The position numbers and the translations under genes were made by a program. The notes beneath the pieces were generated by a model, which was given only the letters and a program-made list of their open reading frames with translations, had not been told where the DNA came from and did not search any database. From contig SCFE01000058.1 in assembly GCA_004352715.1 (NCBI GenBank), positions 427,473 to 491,472 of the forward strand: a stretch of DNA of 64,000 nucleotides, read 5' to 3'. Source of the stretch: Hofstenia miamia (Eukaryota; Xenacoelomorpha; Acoela). How positions within the stretch are numbered: position 1 is the first letter of the stretch; each line of letters begins with the position of its first letter. This document shows positions 1 to 12,782 of the stretch, piece after piece.

Positions 1-77
1 TTAATGTATTCTAAAAAATATTCTATTTCTAGGGTAGTAATAATCTTCTATATGTCTGACACTGTCTTGGTTCACAG
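1..77. repeat. dispersed repeat, copy A (partner at 14011-14085)
   Basis: The first 77 bases recur almost exactly at 14011-14085, and in both places a long (TA)n run follows at once. This copy starts at the window edge, so its true left end is unknown. It has no coding content. It may be part of a mobile element that ends in, or inserts beside, (TA)n. Confidence 0.85.

Positions 78-78
<1 letters not shown>

Positions 79-109
<31 letters not shown>
79..109. repeat. (TA)n microsatellite
   Basis: Uninterrupted TA dinucleotide run directly after repeat copy A. Open frames reading Tyr-Ile repeats through it are artefacts. Confidence 0.95.
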
Positions 110-112
<3 letters not shown>

Positions 113-2104
113 TTGTTTTAGGCAGCAGTTTTGACGATATTGCATTTACAAATGAAGCTACATCAACTATCAAATATACTGGTTATATTTATGTTGTAGT
201 TGGATGTGTACATTTGCAAATATTTGTTTAAATAAAAATATTTTCTTTAGTTGAGAAAAATTACCATTTAAAATAGTTTTAAAAAATTTCAATAGCATTT
301 CAAACATATTCATTAAATGACCATGTATTTGCACAATATTCAATGCACAAATTAATAATTGGGAAATATATTTATTTTAAACGGATGATTAGCTGAATTG
401 CTAAAGGTGTTTTGCAAAAAAATCATACTTGAAGATGATTAGCTGAATTGCTAAAGGTGTTTTGCAAAAAAATCATACTTGAATAAAAAAGAATTTAGAA
501 TTAACTAGTTATAGGAAGCAGTGTTGTTAGCAAATATTTATTGTTCAGATTCATCATCAAGCAGTGAAACTCGGCTTATATATCAAGAGACCCCAATTTT
601 CTAGTGCTCTGACATCCATGACAATCTGCTGCTGAAACTTTGCACAGTATATGAAATTTTGTAGGATTGCATACAAATATATATTTCATAAAAACAAAAG
701 TGTTACAACTTTTCATAACAGTCTCCCCAAACTTCATTGGACTTGGACAATCAGTCCTAATTCCAGCATAGAAAAAGTTTTGTGGCTTGAGGTTGAACCA
801 CCCATCAATGGTGCATTTCTCAATCTTAGATGCAAAACAGGTAGAAGCTGCTTGGAGCCAGATTGAGACTGCAAGCTGGGTCATCTGATTGAAGTCTACT
901 TGATTGGCTGTGGCTTGCGCTAATGGCTCTTGTCCTCTAGTATATTTTATACGTCCTCGTCGTGTGATACTCAGAGCAATTCTTACCTTGGTTTAATTGC
1001 TTTAAGAAGATTGACCATCAGACCTGAGTAGTAAGCACCAGTGATTTTAGACATTCTGGACAAGTAATTGATAAGCAAAAGACCTTTTAAGTCCCAAAAG
1101 ATTGATGCCTGCAGAAGACTGGGTACAAAACTTTCTTGGAGGTGGTGAGTCACTAAGCTATCTTGATCTCAGGGTTTCAGTGGCACACAAGGCTCATCTT
1201 CAGTCACAAGTCACAATCTATTTTCTTCATTGATTCAATGAGTTTGCAATCTTCTTATAACTGAATGGACAAAGCAAACTGAGCATTTTCATGCTTGGGA
1301 AAATAAATTAACATTTATTAGCTTACACATGAAATTAAAACTGAATTCATTATTTCTAAGCACTTCATTCTCTAAACTGGTTGAATGCAATTTGCAGCTA
1401 AGATATATCCATGTACAAAATTTTCATTTTATGCAAAATACAAAAAGTAATATTTAAATAAACATTTTAAGATGAACTTACATGTATTAGTCACAGGCTG
1501 AAATTAATGAAATATTTGTTTTATGGAATAAAATGACTTACAGCTGAAAAATAAATACCACCTTTAATGACTTGTTGCTCCTAATGCTTAAAGGAAAAAA
1601 CAAATAATTTCCAATTATTTTTTTCAAATTAAAGATCTAAATTTTTCAAAGGGGTGCTGTGAAAGCAAACCCCAACCCAAATAAGGTTACTGAATTTGTC
1701 AGAAATGGACTTTCCTTAAAATTTGCTTATATAATTTGCATTACCATAAGTGTGAATCACATTTTGTGTCCTAATTGCCTAATTAATGCTGCAATATAAT
1801 TTGATATTAACCATGTAGACAAAAATTATCTGTAAAATTATTTCCCCTTGATAGGATTGATGCAACTTGTATCAAAGAAATAAATTTTACAGGGAATAAA
1901 TAATTCATAAAATGGGCAGCCAGACAGACGCTAGTTCTTAATAAATTGGATTCCTGCATACTATCACAAGTAATAAATGCTGTGTTTGAAGACTTCTACA
2001 TGTATACAGCAGACAATCCTAAAAATATAGAAAGCAAATCTTAAAAGACATGAATTTATCTAGCAAGCATACTGTCCCATGGCCAAGCAAATCAAGAATT
2101 TACT
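110..2104. other. no recognisable gene
   Basis: AT-rich DNA with no coding exon I can support. It contains an exact 50-bp tandem pair (384-483) and one minus-strand open frame of 102 codons (576-884). That frame has several cysteines and lies next to further cysteine-containing frames in other phases up to about 1290, as a decayed transposon might look, but I recognise no family. Confidence 0.5.
384..483. repeat. 50-bp perfect tandem duplication
   Basis: Bases 384-433 and 434-483 are identical over 50 bp, which implies a recent local duplication or an assembly echo. There are only two units and no spacers, so it is not an array of any known functional type. Confidence 0.95.
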
Positions 2105-2109
2105 GTGAC

Positions 2110-2830
2110 AGACCTTAATAGTGGAAGATGTTGAGGAGAGAAGACGCAAAATGATGTCATTGCTGATTGACAGATATTGATGCAGGGTTTGCAATGCCAT
2201 CTAGCAGCAATATAATTACTGACTCATTTTTAATGTTTGCAAGGGCCAGTTTTTAATGATTCATAAACACATCTGCTATAGTTACTCACTTATTTATGGG
2301 GGACATTTTACAATAATTCATATACTTGCCATAGCAACTCACTTATTTATGTGGTTGTTTTCATTTGCACTTACTATTGTTTTTGTACACAATTGTTAAT
2401 ATATATTTTCCGAATATTTAGGGTTACATTGTGTTTGCTTGTGATGATACATTATGTATTTGCAAATGATTAATTTTCTTTTCAATAAAAAATACCAAGG
2501 GTTGCTAATGATTAATTGCCATCACTTAATTTGTTTTTCAAGAAAACTAAAAATTACATGCAAAAGGCTACATTTCATTTTTCAAATATATTTCATTGTA
2601 AAAAATTCTGTATTCTTCTAATGATTAACAACTATACAATCATTCTAATTTAATTTGTTTTAGGAAATATATACATTACTTGCAAAGGGCTAAATTTCTG
2701 CTTTTCAAATGCATTGCTATTTTTCATTGTAAGAAATTGCACACATTCTAATGATTAACACCTGCAATCATTATTTATTTTGTTTTTCAGGAAATCTATA
2801 CATTACATTGTGCAAAACTAATATCATAAT
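2110..2830. repeat. left arm of a long inverted repeat (foldback-like)
   Basis: Read forward, this arm matches the reverse complement of about 5150-5655. Shared landmarks in order are a GGAAGATGTTGAGGAGAG block near the outer end, a block containing ACTGACTCATTTTTAATG, a CTCACTTATTTATG block, then subrepeats of about 115-130 bp that each contain ATGATTAACA and CATTGCTATTTTTCATTG. Long inverted arms built of direct subrepeats are typical of Foldback-type elements. No transposase is visible between the arms. Confidence 0.8.
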
Positions 2831-2940
2831 AATGTATTAATAAAAGCATGTATATGTATAAATCCTACCAATAGCATCACATGTATAATTTATTCAGAAA
2901 ACAAATTTGCTTTAATCATTTAAGTCTATATTTCATACAC

Positions 2941-3030
2941 CTGTAATTTTTAAATATGCCAAATATTTTCCCATTTTGTATTAGACTGTAATTTTTAAAT
3001 ATGCCAAATATTTTCCCATTTTGTATTAGA
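2941..3030. repeat. 45-bp perfect tandem duplication
   Basis: Bases 2941-2985 and 2986-3030 are identical. The pair lies between the arms of the inverted repeat. Confidence 0.95.
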
Positions 3031-3088
3031 AAAAAACAAATTAAATACATGAAATGTTTTATGGATAGGAAAGATTGGTGAAAATGAA

Positions 3089-3360
3089 TTAATTACAATG
3101 ACTGTAAATATTAATAATTAGAAACATGTGAAATTTTTTACAGTAACAAATAGCAATGTATTTGAAAAGACAAAAGAGGTAATTGCCTTTATCATCTAAG
3201 TCTATATTTCATATGCCTGCAATCTTTAATTATGGCAAATATTTTTCAATTTTGTATATTAGATATTAGTGAAAAATGAATTAATTGCATGGAATTTTTA
3301 CAATGAAATAGCAGTGCATTTGAAAAATGAGATGTAGCTCTTTGAATGTAATGCATAGTG
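3089..3360. repeat. two internal copies of the foldback subrepeat
   Basis: Around 3089-3175 and 3280-3360 the subrepeat recurs (landmarks: an imperfect AATAGCAATGTATTTGAAAA-type block and a CCCTTTGCATGTAGTG-like tail). Here it is in the orientation of the right arm, so the element has an internal set of arm units and not just two terminal ones. Confidence 0.6.
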
Positions 3361-3781
3361 TAGCATAATCTCCAATAAAAAGAATCAATTCAACAAAAAA
3401 CCAGAAGAAAAAATAAACAAAACTCAATCAAGAAACTTGAATCATTTTATCAGAAATTAGCTTCAAATGATTTGCCAAAACTGTAAAAGCAAATATTGGT
3501 CACAACACTTTTGACAAAACATTAAGCTCTGCATTAATTTTAGCTTAATAACCAGTTCATGTAGAAGACAGATTACATGGAGATCAAAAATCGAATTGCA
3601 ACTGCTACTTGCTTGATCTGTAAATATATTTAATAGATTTTATAAAAATCCAACCTAAGCACTGTAAAAGTGATGGAAATTTACCATTTAGTGGTTTATT
3701 CTTGTTTTTGTCAGTGTAATTTTTTATTAAACAATGAGAAGCTAAGCAAGCTTTGTGTGTGGTGATCAAAGGCTGTGTGTG

Positions 3782-4238
3782 AGGGGAACTTAGATGGAAT
3801 TCAGCCTCAATAGCTACATGCAACTAGGTTATGGCTAGGTGTAGGAAAGTTTTCTCAATTGCTTAGCTCTCTACTGATTTTTTGTGTGACATGTAGTAAT
3901 AGATACTTGAAAGGCAAAAGGCCACCATAAGGATGATTGTGATAATTATTAGTAATGTTATTTTAGATCTAAATTGTTAACTTATAAGAGACCAATAAGA
4001 GACCATNTGTGCAAGGGGAACTTAGATGGATTTCAGCCTCAATAGCTACATGCAACTAGGTTATGGCTAGGTGTAGGAAAGTTTTCTCTATTGCTTAGCT
4101 CTCTACTAATCATTCATGTGACATGTAGTAATAGATGCCTGAAAGGCAAAAAGCCACCGTAAGGATGATTGTGTTATTTATTAGTAACATTATTTTAGAT
4201 CTAAATTGCTGACCTATAAGAAACTGATAAGAGACCAT
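3782..4238. repeat. 225-bp duplication split by a single n
   Basis: Bases 3782-4006 and 4014-4238 are near-identical, with scattered substitutions and a single n at 4007. This is what results when two alleles or two overlapping contig ends are laid end to end rather than merged. Confidence 0.85.
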
Positions 4239-4737
4239 GTTGTTTATATCTTAATTATATGTAGGTCAGTAGCTGCCATAGTTTGTAGGAGCCTTTTTAA
4301 TTTGTTTGCAGCTAATGTTGTGTTATGTGTACATGTCAGCCTTTGTTGCTATATATGTTTATATTTTGAATATATGTAGGAAACTGCCTTAGTCACATAT
4401 TAACTATATTTAACTATTTTTTACTACTTGATGGCAGTTAGTGTCTGGTTGTGAGCTCATTATATTTACACACTGAATCTACATGAAATGAGAATGAGAA
4501 CTAGGTCGAATAGGGGCTGATATTTACTACACCATAAGTAAGGCACACATAACAAAACTCTTTCAGTGAGGCTGAGCTGAGTAGCAGTGGATGGAATGAT
4601 GGACATGGTTGGAATAGAATTGAACCATTGGGAAATCTGCAAACTGTCTTTAAGATTCTGCTTCAGGGAAGTGTGCCCAGCTTACTCTCTTGGGATATAG
4701 TTGGAGATGCTACCTAAATACTAGCAATAACTAATTG

Positions 4738-5130
4738 TATTAACCCTGGAGCTTTAATTAAGTTATATCTCTGTTATTACAATGCTACAATAGAAAAGAG
4801 AGAGTGAAAGTACTCATTACCCCACTTGATGGAATCTGCCAGCAGTTGTATCTAAACTATACCATGTTATTAGGCACATCTGCAGCCTGGGTGATGATGT
4901 AACAATAATAAGTAAATGAAATCTTTCTTAACATTCGCACNNNNNNNNNNNNNNNNNNNNNTATTAACCCTGGAGCTCTAATAAAGTTAAGTCTCTGTTA
5001 TTACAATATTGTGATAGAAAAGAGAGAGTGAAAGTACTCATTACCCCACTTGATGGAATCTGCCAGCAGTTGTATCTAAACTATACCATGTTATTAGGCA
5101 CATCCGCAGCCTGTGTGATGATGTAACAAT
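4738..5130. repeat. 169-bp duplication flanking a short gap
   Basis: Bases 4738-4906 and 4962-5130 match almost exactly across the N run at 4941-4961. Contig ends that should overlap have been scaffolded as neighbours, so the real locus is probably about 220 bp shorter. Confidence 0.85.
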
Positions 5131-5149
5131 AGACCCCTGAAAAACAAAA

Positions 5150-5655
5150 TAAATTACAATGATTGCAGGTGTTAATCATTAGAATGTTCGGAATTTTCTA
5201 CAATGAAAAATAGCAATGCATTTGAAAAGTGAAAATGTAGCCCTTTGCATGTAGTGTATAGATTGCCTAAAACAAATTATATTACAATGATTGTGTTAAT
5301 CACTAGAAGAAACATATGGAATTTTTTACATTGAAAAATTGTATTTGAAAAAATTAAGTGTAACCCTTTGCATGTAGTGCATAAATTTCTCAAAACAACC
5401 ACATACACATAAATAGGTGAGTCACTATGGCAAGTATATGAATCTTTGTAAAATGCTTAAACCAAATTAGCCCCATGTAAATAAGTGAGTCACAATGGGA
5501 AGCTTTTTTTGAATCATTGGAAAGCAGGCCTTGCAAACATTAAAAATGAGTCAGTAATTACATTCCTGCTAGATGGCATTGTAAACAATATCTGTGAATC
5601 ATCAATGACGTCATTTTGTGTCCTCTCTCCTCAACATCTTCCATTTCTGACCTTT
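5150..5655. repeat. right arm of a long inverted repeat (foldback-like)
   Basis: This is the reverse-complement partner of the left arm at 2110-2830. The outer end carries CTCTCTCCTCAACATCTTCC, which mirrors the left outer end. Similarity is visibly below identity, so the element is not brand new. Beyond 5655 the similarity stops. Confidence 0.8.
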
Positions 5656-8600
5656 TAGAAAGGAGATTAATTTCAATTTTAATAAATAGCATAAATATTA
5701 AAGCTATGGTTTATGCTGCATTGAATAATGCTTTCACAATTAGGGATGAGGTAAACCTTCCAGCATTATTTAATAGTAGTAAAAAATACATCTCAGTCTA
5801 ACTGAAAAGCATGACAGTTACTGGGTATCACTTCAAACAAAATTTGTTCATTAATCTAAAGTAATATTAATCCTCACTAATTGTGAGAACAGTAACACCT
5901 CCAGTTATGAATTACCAAAAATCTCTAAATATACTAATTTACATTTGAATTTAGACAAAATCAATAACATCAAAAATGTAATAAAAAATATCTAATTGAG
6001 GCAATATTATTGTGAGAAAAGCCATTGGTAGTGAACATTTAATACACACTACATCAGAAGAGACTTTCCAAAAAACCTTGCCAGCATGTACTTCTGCAAC
6101 TTCAGTGTGCTTATTTCAAAGCTCTCTGGAAACCCATAAATAGGGGAACTATTAATAAAATATAAGTGCATGTGCATTACTTATCATTTTTAAGCAAGGA
6201 GACAAACATTTATTGTGCTTTGATTTCTAAAACCTAAATGAAATAAATTGCAAAGACATTTATCCATTATCAACAACATCTTATATGATGCAGCAAACTA
6301 CAAACTCTTTACACACTCAATTTCTGCAGGGCATATGAAAATTAAATAAAATTTGTAAGAATGCTTTTTGATTTGAGTTTTCACATCAGTAACAAGAAAT
6401 GCAGTATGGCAGCTAAAAAGGCTGCATCAGTTGGAAAAACAACACAATGAGTAAATGTCACAATTAAAGGTAGCACAAATGCATCAAAAAATAGTATCTC
6501 ACTGTTTATCTCTAATATCACTTACAAAACTTTGAAAATGTTGAACTTACTTAAAAAACAAATTCCATTGGCATTGACAAGAATAAGAGCTTGAAAAAAT
6601 TTAAAAAAGGTATGAACATCAAATTTCTAAATACATTGACTAGAGATGGAAAGTCTATCTAGAATGTGATGTGAGCCATTGGTGCAACACTCATCCTAAT
6701 CTAAGCAAAACACCCAATCAAATGGCTATTGCAAAACTAAAGCAAAGCAAACAACATAATTGAGGACCAAAACTTGAAATTCACACGTATCAAATTTCAA
6801 AGGAAATTCTGATGCTTCCTCATAGGGGAGAGAATGTTTAACATCTGTAAAGACTGCTTTAGTATCTGTTAGCTAAAGAAATACTCTGGTAACAGATAAG
6901 CAATTATCATTTATCTTCTCCATGGAATATTAAAAAGGAATTGTACATTTGGACAGCTTTCCCACATCTCAATGCAAACTGAAAGAATATGACAGTATGG
7001 CATAATTGTGTGGAGTGCAAATCATAACAAAGAAAGCAACTAAGAACTATAAGTAATTTATTTAATTATACTTTTGTACAAAACACAATTATTATCCTTT
7101 TAATTTTTATAAAAACAATTGTGCAGTTTTGATATTACATTTATCATCAAAACGGTTTGGCAAAATCTAAAAGGACCAAATCACTAAAGCTAATTAGATG
7201 ATGTTGTGTAATTAATAGCAGATAAATGAATTAGTGAAGTGTAAACAAATTTGAACTATGAACAGGTACATGCTGATTGTTTAACTGTTTATGCAATATT
7301 ATTATAAATAGCTTAAAATGCAATTATTTGGTGATGAATTTACTTTATTTGATTTCTTATTTTGTATTATCAGGTTTGATTATACATGTCAATGGGAAGC
7401 TAAATGTCTGAGTGCATGAGTAGTACCAGGTGATTCTCAGTTTTCAACTAAAGTGACTCTTGGAGCTGACACCAATAGAGCTATTCACAATGCAGTGCTT
7501 CTGGTAGCCATGGATTTCCTCTGTCATGCACTCTTAAGTTAATTCTACATGTAGGGGTTTTTATTTTGTTGTATCTTTCCAATTGATTCATTCATTATTA
7601 TAACTCACATCATTAAATAGCTGGGTAGCTACCTTTAGGCTAACTCTTTCACATTGTGGCATCACATTTGATTAAATTTAATGATTTCATGACTTAGTAA
7701 TATAGTTCTAAAGCATGGTTGCTATGGGCTGAGACCAGTTTCTATAGACTGCTATCTTTGATTTTCAAGTGGCTCATCAGATAGATTTGATTAGACACGT
7801 ATTGGGAACATTCATGTCAAATTTCATGATTGTATCACATTTTGCACATTTCTTCCAAAAAATGGACTTAATCTACTCCACTATTTTTAGATCCAAATTA
7901 CTAAGGTGTAATAATAATAATTATACATGCAAGGTGCCTATGAGCCCTGAACTATATTACATGTTGTTAATTGTCATCTTAGAAGTTTCTTATGTGACCT
8001 TCAATTATGACTGTTAAGTCTCCAATTCCTGTTGACCATATTGATTGTATATATGTATTCAGGGTGTAGTTTTATCTATATACATGTAGGACTATCTATA
8101 TGTAGGGTTGATAATAAGCTAATGCAGAATGGTTGTGAACTTTAATTTATTGTGATTATCTGTAATAACAAGAACAATCAATGCACTAAATTGTTACGGA
8201 ATTACAATACACAATCACTGAGAACACATAGCTGCACCATGAGCTTTGTCTGTGAATCACAATTGCCTCCATGGTAACTGGTGATGCCTTATCACTCCAA
8301 GTTCCTTGTTGAGCTGCAGTGCTTAGCACAAGGTTCCAACCCTAATAACATCTTTCCACTTTTCATCTAAATAGGTTGTTAGTAATATCTTACATTGCTA
8401 AGAATGGAAAGCTGGATTAATTGGAATTGTACAGTTGGTTAACAGATTATGTAATGAAAATTGTTATAGCTTTACCAAAATATGTCTATAAATCTCCTTG
8501 TAAGATTCTACAATGGGTAAAAACAAGAATTCAATTCTATAACTCTATCCCTATTCAAAAATTACTGGACATCAAAATAGACACAAATGGGAACTTATCA

Positions 8601-8950
8601 TAGCAATGAAATACATGATGATAAAGAAAGTGATAGCACATCAGAATATCACCAGATCTCAAAGTATTAACATCATATTTGACCAAGTCACCCAAAAATT
8701 TGAAAACAAAGAATTACTCATTGATATTATGACAATGCAATACTATAAAAATGCAATTTGGAATTTGGAAATTAATTAAAATTAGAATTTTCAATCCCTT
8801 CTCTCTCTCAAACAATTGCATTCTCTTACTGAAATAGTACAAATGTAGTTATTAAAAAATTACATGAAGACTGCCAAACAGGTACATAGCAAACAGAGAT
8901 ACCCTCTATAAACATTTTAATGCAACCCATTTATAACAAGCAATTGAAAA
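5656..8950. other. no recognisable gene
   Basis: AT-rich sequence with open frames no longer than about 80 codons and no motif I recognise. From about 8400 the plus strand becomes G-poor and leads into the gypsy-like remnant. It may hold older retroelement sequence too eroded to read. Confidence 0.5.
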
Positions 8951-9060
8951 TATGATCAAATGTCAACCAACAAGCAGAATTAAAAAGAATTATCACTGTG
9001 AGATCAAACACATTGCTAAGACAACAAATCAAATAAAAGACAACAAACTCTACACCAACA

Positions 9061-9310
9061 TACTAAAATTTATAGTTAACCATATGAAATACTTTAAAAT
9101 GATAATTGTAATGAAAATAAAGTCTCAAACAACAGCAGAGGCTATCATCAGCAATTTGATCTCTCTGTCTAGTCCAATGGAACAGCTCATCAAGAACAAA
9201 TACACAATTTAAGAGTAATCTATTTTGAATACTAGTAAATAAATTATAAATTATGCCTAACCAAGCTACTGCCAATCAAATTAGATTGCTTTAGAGAAGA
9301 GTACAATGAA
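9061..9310 (+). pseudogene. decayed Ty3/gypsy-type integrase core
   Basis: In one frame, interrupted by stops, the translation aligns by eye with the retrotransposon integrase core. A stretch reading YFKMIIVMKIKSQTTAEA is followed by ISNLISLSSPMEQLI, at the place where the family has the residues leading into S/T-D-x-G. After a gap with stops come PSYCQSN and ALEKSTMK, matching the family's TPYHPQSNG...ERF.RTLK. Known of the family: this domain joins element cDNA into the host chromosome. Here the catalytic Asp position reads Asn and several in-frame stops are present, so it is dead. No reverse transcriptase or LTR can be tied to it. The assignment rests on pattern matching only. Confidence 0.45.
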
Positions 9311-11220
9311 ATAATGAATCAATCTGATCCTAATAGAATAATTATTGCCTAATCCAACTTTGTATATATTGAGGACAAAAACAAACCCCTCCAGATAACA
9401 TAAAAATCTACTAGAAAATTGTGTTATTATATGACAATGAATACTTGCAAATGCAACAATTGAATATACTAACTCAATAGGAAAGCTCATGCTAATCAAC
9501 ACGATCTACACAGAAGTTAGTCTCAATACTATATCATCATGGAACAGCACATGACTATAAATATACTTCTACAGGTGCAAACATATGAAGTTCCTGATCA
9601 AAATATGTCCTACTACAACAACCAAGAATTCACTACAGACTTGTCTTTTGTCAATCTCAAGAGACAATCAACAGCTATTACTAAAATCTAACAAACAGTG
9701 GTAAATCACCAAAATGAAATCCACTTTCTAATAATACTCAATTTCAGTAAGATGTTTGATGAAACATAGCCAGGCTTTCCTCTAAGCACAATGTGAAAGA
9801 TTTTTAACAAGTGTTTGATGAGAGAAACTCCCAAAATTGCTAACCCCTCTGTGTTTGGATACTAGCAATCTTTCTCACAGTAGGCAATTACATCAAGCTA
9901 CCCATCACAAAATACAAATAACTACAGCTCACCAGAAAATCTAATTTGAAATCACACTAGCACTAACCACTAATAAGATAAAGAACTGGCTTCTATTTGA
10001 GTTCATGGTCTCCACCTCATCCCTCAAAGAAAATTGAAAAACTACAGATCATTATGAAAAGTTCATTAGTAAAGTGACCTACTCCAAAAACCTATTTGAT
10101 CCCATATCACCAATTGCAATACAGAAATTTATTGGTTCTCATGAATCTGTGATAAACATCTTCTGTGCACACATGCAAATTCATCTGGAGATCAACCTTG
10201 GAATTTCACAACCAAATATATTCTCTAAATTTCTCCAATAATAACATCTATACTTTTGCAACATCAAGAAAACAGCACACAACTTCATTTGAAATAATGT
10301 TATCACCCCAACATCCAAAATAGGAACAAATACCTCTACCAATAATTAAGTAGTATTTACCCTAAATTCATATGCCGGTTCTAGGACCTTACAGAAAATA
10401 ATCACTGTGAACTGGGAGATTACATACCCAGTCAAATGATGAACCTCCAACAGTGGAAGAAAAATTAATACTTAACAAGTAAATTCTGCAGCTGTCTCCA
10501 ATAATTCCCATAGAAATAGAGAAGGTCATGCTCAAAAACCTTTATGCACAGGATTGATTACTGAGCAAGCATGGGTGGGAGATCACAACTTGTTAAAGGA
10601 AATAAGCATACTAAGATAACAAAGATTAAATTTGGATAACAATAACTTGCTACACAACAACTAAAATATCTAGTATCAAATATATTAAATTGAACTCTTT
10701 TGCTGGAGGATGAGATCAAAGCCTTAATGTAGCCAAACCACCAAATAGCATCTGATATTGAGTGTATTAGTTCAAGTTTTCTCATCCTTTGAAAAAGAAA
10801 ACAACAGCTACAATGGACATGCTTTATTGAATTCATTGCTGAAATCAATCATAAACAACACAATTACCCAACTTAGCAAAGCCCAAATAAAACCAACATA
10901 TTGTATTTGGTTGCAACATGCATTCAGCATACTCACACTTCAGATATAGTTCTAAGATGTTTTTAATGATAGATTTAAGGGAAAACACTATACCAAACAA
11001 CACACTACAACAACCTCCAGAAGAGAATGAACAACCTCTGCCAGTCTTTCCAAATTTCAAATATGTTGAAGAGTCAAAAACCATCTCAGAATGCAATAAA
11101 CTGGGGAATACTAAAATCTCAACCCTCTTGATAACACCATCAGACCTATGTTATGCGCTAAATTATTTTAGGCTTGATCATAAAGCTCTTCTACGTTACA
11201 TAGATTTAATTTGTTTGTAA
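9311..11220 (+). other. G-poor stretch, possible further retroelement remnant
   Basis: Sequence with many short plus-strand frames and strong strand asymmetry: bases 9601-9780 contain 20 G against 39 C. A fragment near 9720-9755 reads FLIILNFSKMFDE, resembling motif A of LINE reverse transcriptase (F-DFSKAFD), but its neighbours do not clearly extend the match. A 100-codon frame at 10918-11220 is not recognised. Confidence 0.3.
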
Positions 11221-11927
11221 TTAGCAAATATATTGCTTGGTTTAAGAGATGGTACCATTAAAATTTATTGCTTAAATAAAGTAAAGAAAATTTACTCATC
11301 TAAAATATCTCATTGTTTCTTGTTATAAATTGATATGATTCTACTTTATTGTTTATATTTATTAGAAGTATGTTGTAGAACTAACTGATAATATTAACAG
11401 AAATGATATTTATCATTAAAAAGTTAACAGAATTAAAAAAACATTTGTATGTTGAATATACAGAAGATGGTAACAGAACAATATTCTGATGATGAAACCT
11501 TAATATTGAATAATGCTTTAGAAGTTGTATCAATAGTAAAAAGTCTTTTACATAATACATTCAAAATTGATTTAGTTCTAGTTGATATAATTTATTTGAA
11601 ATTTACAAAATTAAATCAATACGAAATTCTACTGAGAAATTAGAGAGTTTTAAGAAGTTTATTACAATCGCAATTTTTAGAAATTCCGTGTTCTTCTTCA
11701 TATAAACATAACCAAAATGGATGGTGACAATCTAGGTTTGCACCTAGTAGAGGAAACTGTAAAAATCAATTAAATTTTGTGCAAAAACACGACTTACAGA
11801 ACAAATAATTGACACTGAAATTGTGCATTCACCTTGAATTCTTCGTGGTAATAAGCAGTAAAGAATTAACTGACTGTTGGTCATTATACTCTGAAAAGTA
11901 TTTGAATAAATACCTCATTGAAGGTGG

Positions 11928-12113
11928 ATGAGTGTTTCTAGACAACTTTCCTTCAGTTTTTGTGGAAATGGTATTGTTGAAGATGAACAGCAATGTGAAA
12001 ATAGATACTTTAACAAACAAATCTGTAAATTTAAAAAGACCTTGCCATCATGTGACGATCCTGATCAGGCCAAGTATAAATTGAATGTAAATAATCAAAA
12101 AATTGATTCGTAA
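11928..12113 (+). pseudogene. disintegrin-like fragment (ADAM-type), isolated
   Basis: A 61-codon open frame contains FCGNGIVEDEQQC, close to the start of the disintegrin domain in ADAM metalloproteases (CGNGIVE-GE-CDCG). It is followed by further Cys residues in a C-K-FKK-x5-C spacing. The family's CDCG and CC motifs are absent, no metalloprotease or cysteine-rich exons are visible nearby, and a stop closes the frame. It could be a lone exon of an unseen gene, a pseudo-exon, or chance. The match rests on about 13 residues. Confidence 0.35.
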
Positions 12114-12393
12114 TATTTTGTGAAAATGCAATTCAAAATTATTCTACACTGAGTAGACAGCATTAATTTATAAATAACAATTGTGGCTCTGGTATTATTG
12201 TAAATTAGAATTGTTTTAAAAATAAATTGATTTTTCATATTCAAAAAATGTAGGAATGTAGGAAACTTCATAAAAAAGGTCTATTTTTCTAATATTGAAG
12301 ATCATTATACCAAGCAAAGTATAAGATTTGGCGTATTCAAAACATATTACTAAGGAATTATTTTGATTTGCTAAAACTTTATATATATATATA

Positions 12394-12414
12394 NNNNNNN
12401 NNNNNNNNNNNNNN
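12394..12414. other. assembly gap (21 N) after (TA)n
   Basis: A short N run that directly follows a TA microsatellite (12379-12393). Several gaps in this window start or end in (TA)n. Confidence 0.99.
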
Positions 12415-12782
12415 AGTTGAGAGATATAATGGCGTAATTTGGAAATCTATAAGATGCTTACTTCATTCTCATGGCCTTTCTCAGTCAATGTGGATAACAG
12501 TTATATTATAGAGGAGATAGAAGCAAACCAGATGTTGCCTCGTTGTATTGTAGTACAAAAGAAAAAAAAAAATTTTTTTTTCTTTTCATTACCGATTTTT
12601 TGAGATTTTTTTGCGGACTTAAACGGGACGGGGGGCAACTAGAAAAGAAGCATACTGCAGAACATGAAAAAAAACATCATCCCTTCTTCTCAACCTGCCA
12701 AAAAAGTAGAAGAAGTAAATACCTTCTTCTTCAGGATCAAACAAGAAAAAAAGCAGCTATCAATATGGTCTCTATATGACAC

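Noticed and set aside
384-3030. Short tandem repeats as a possible CRISPR array
   Set aside because: Only two units each, no unique spacers, and the sequence is eukaryotic.
8421-9600. Actin-like words (LTDYVMKI near 8445 and QTYEVPD near 9580)
   Set aside because: Isolated short matches with wrong spacing and nothing actin-like between; treated as chance.
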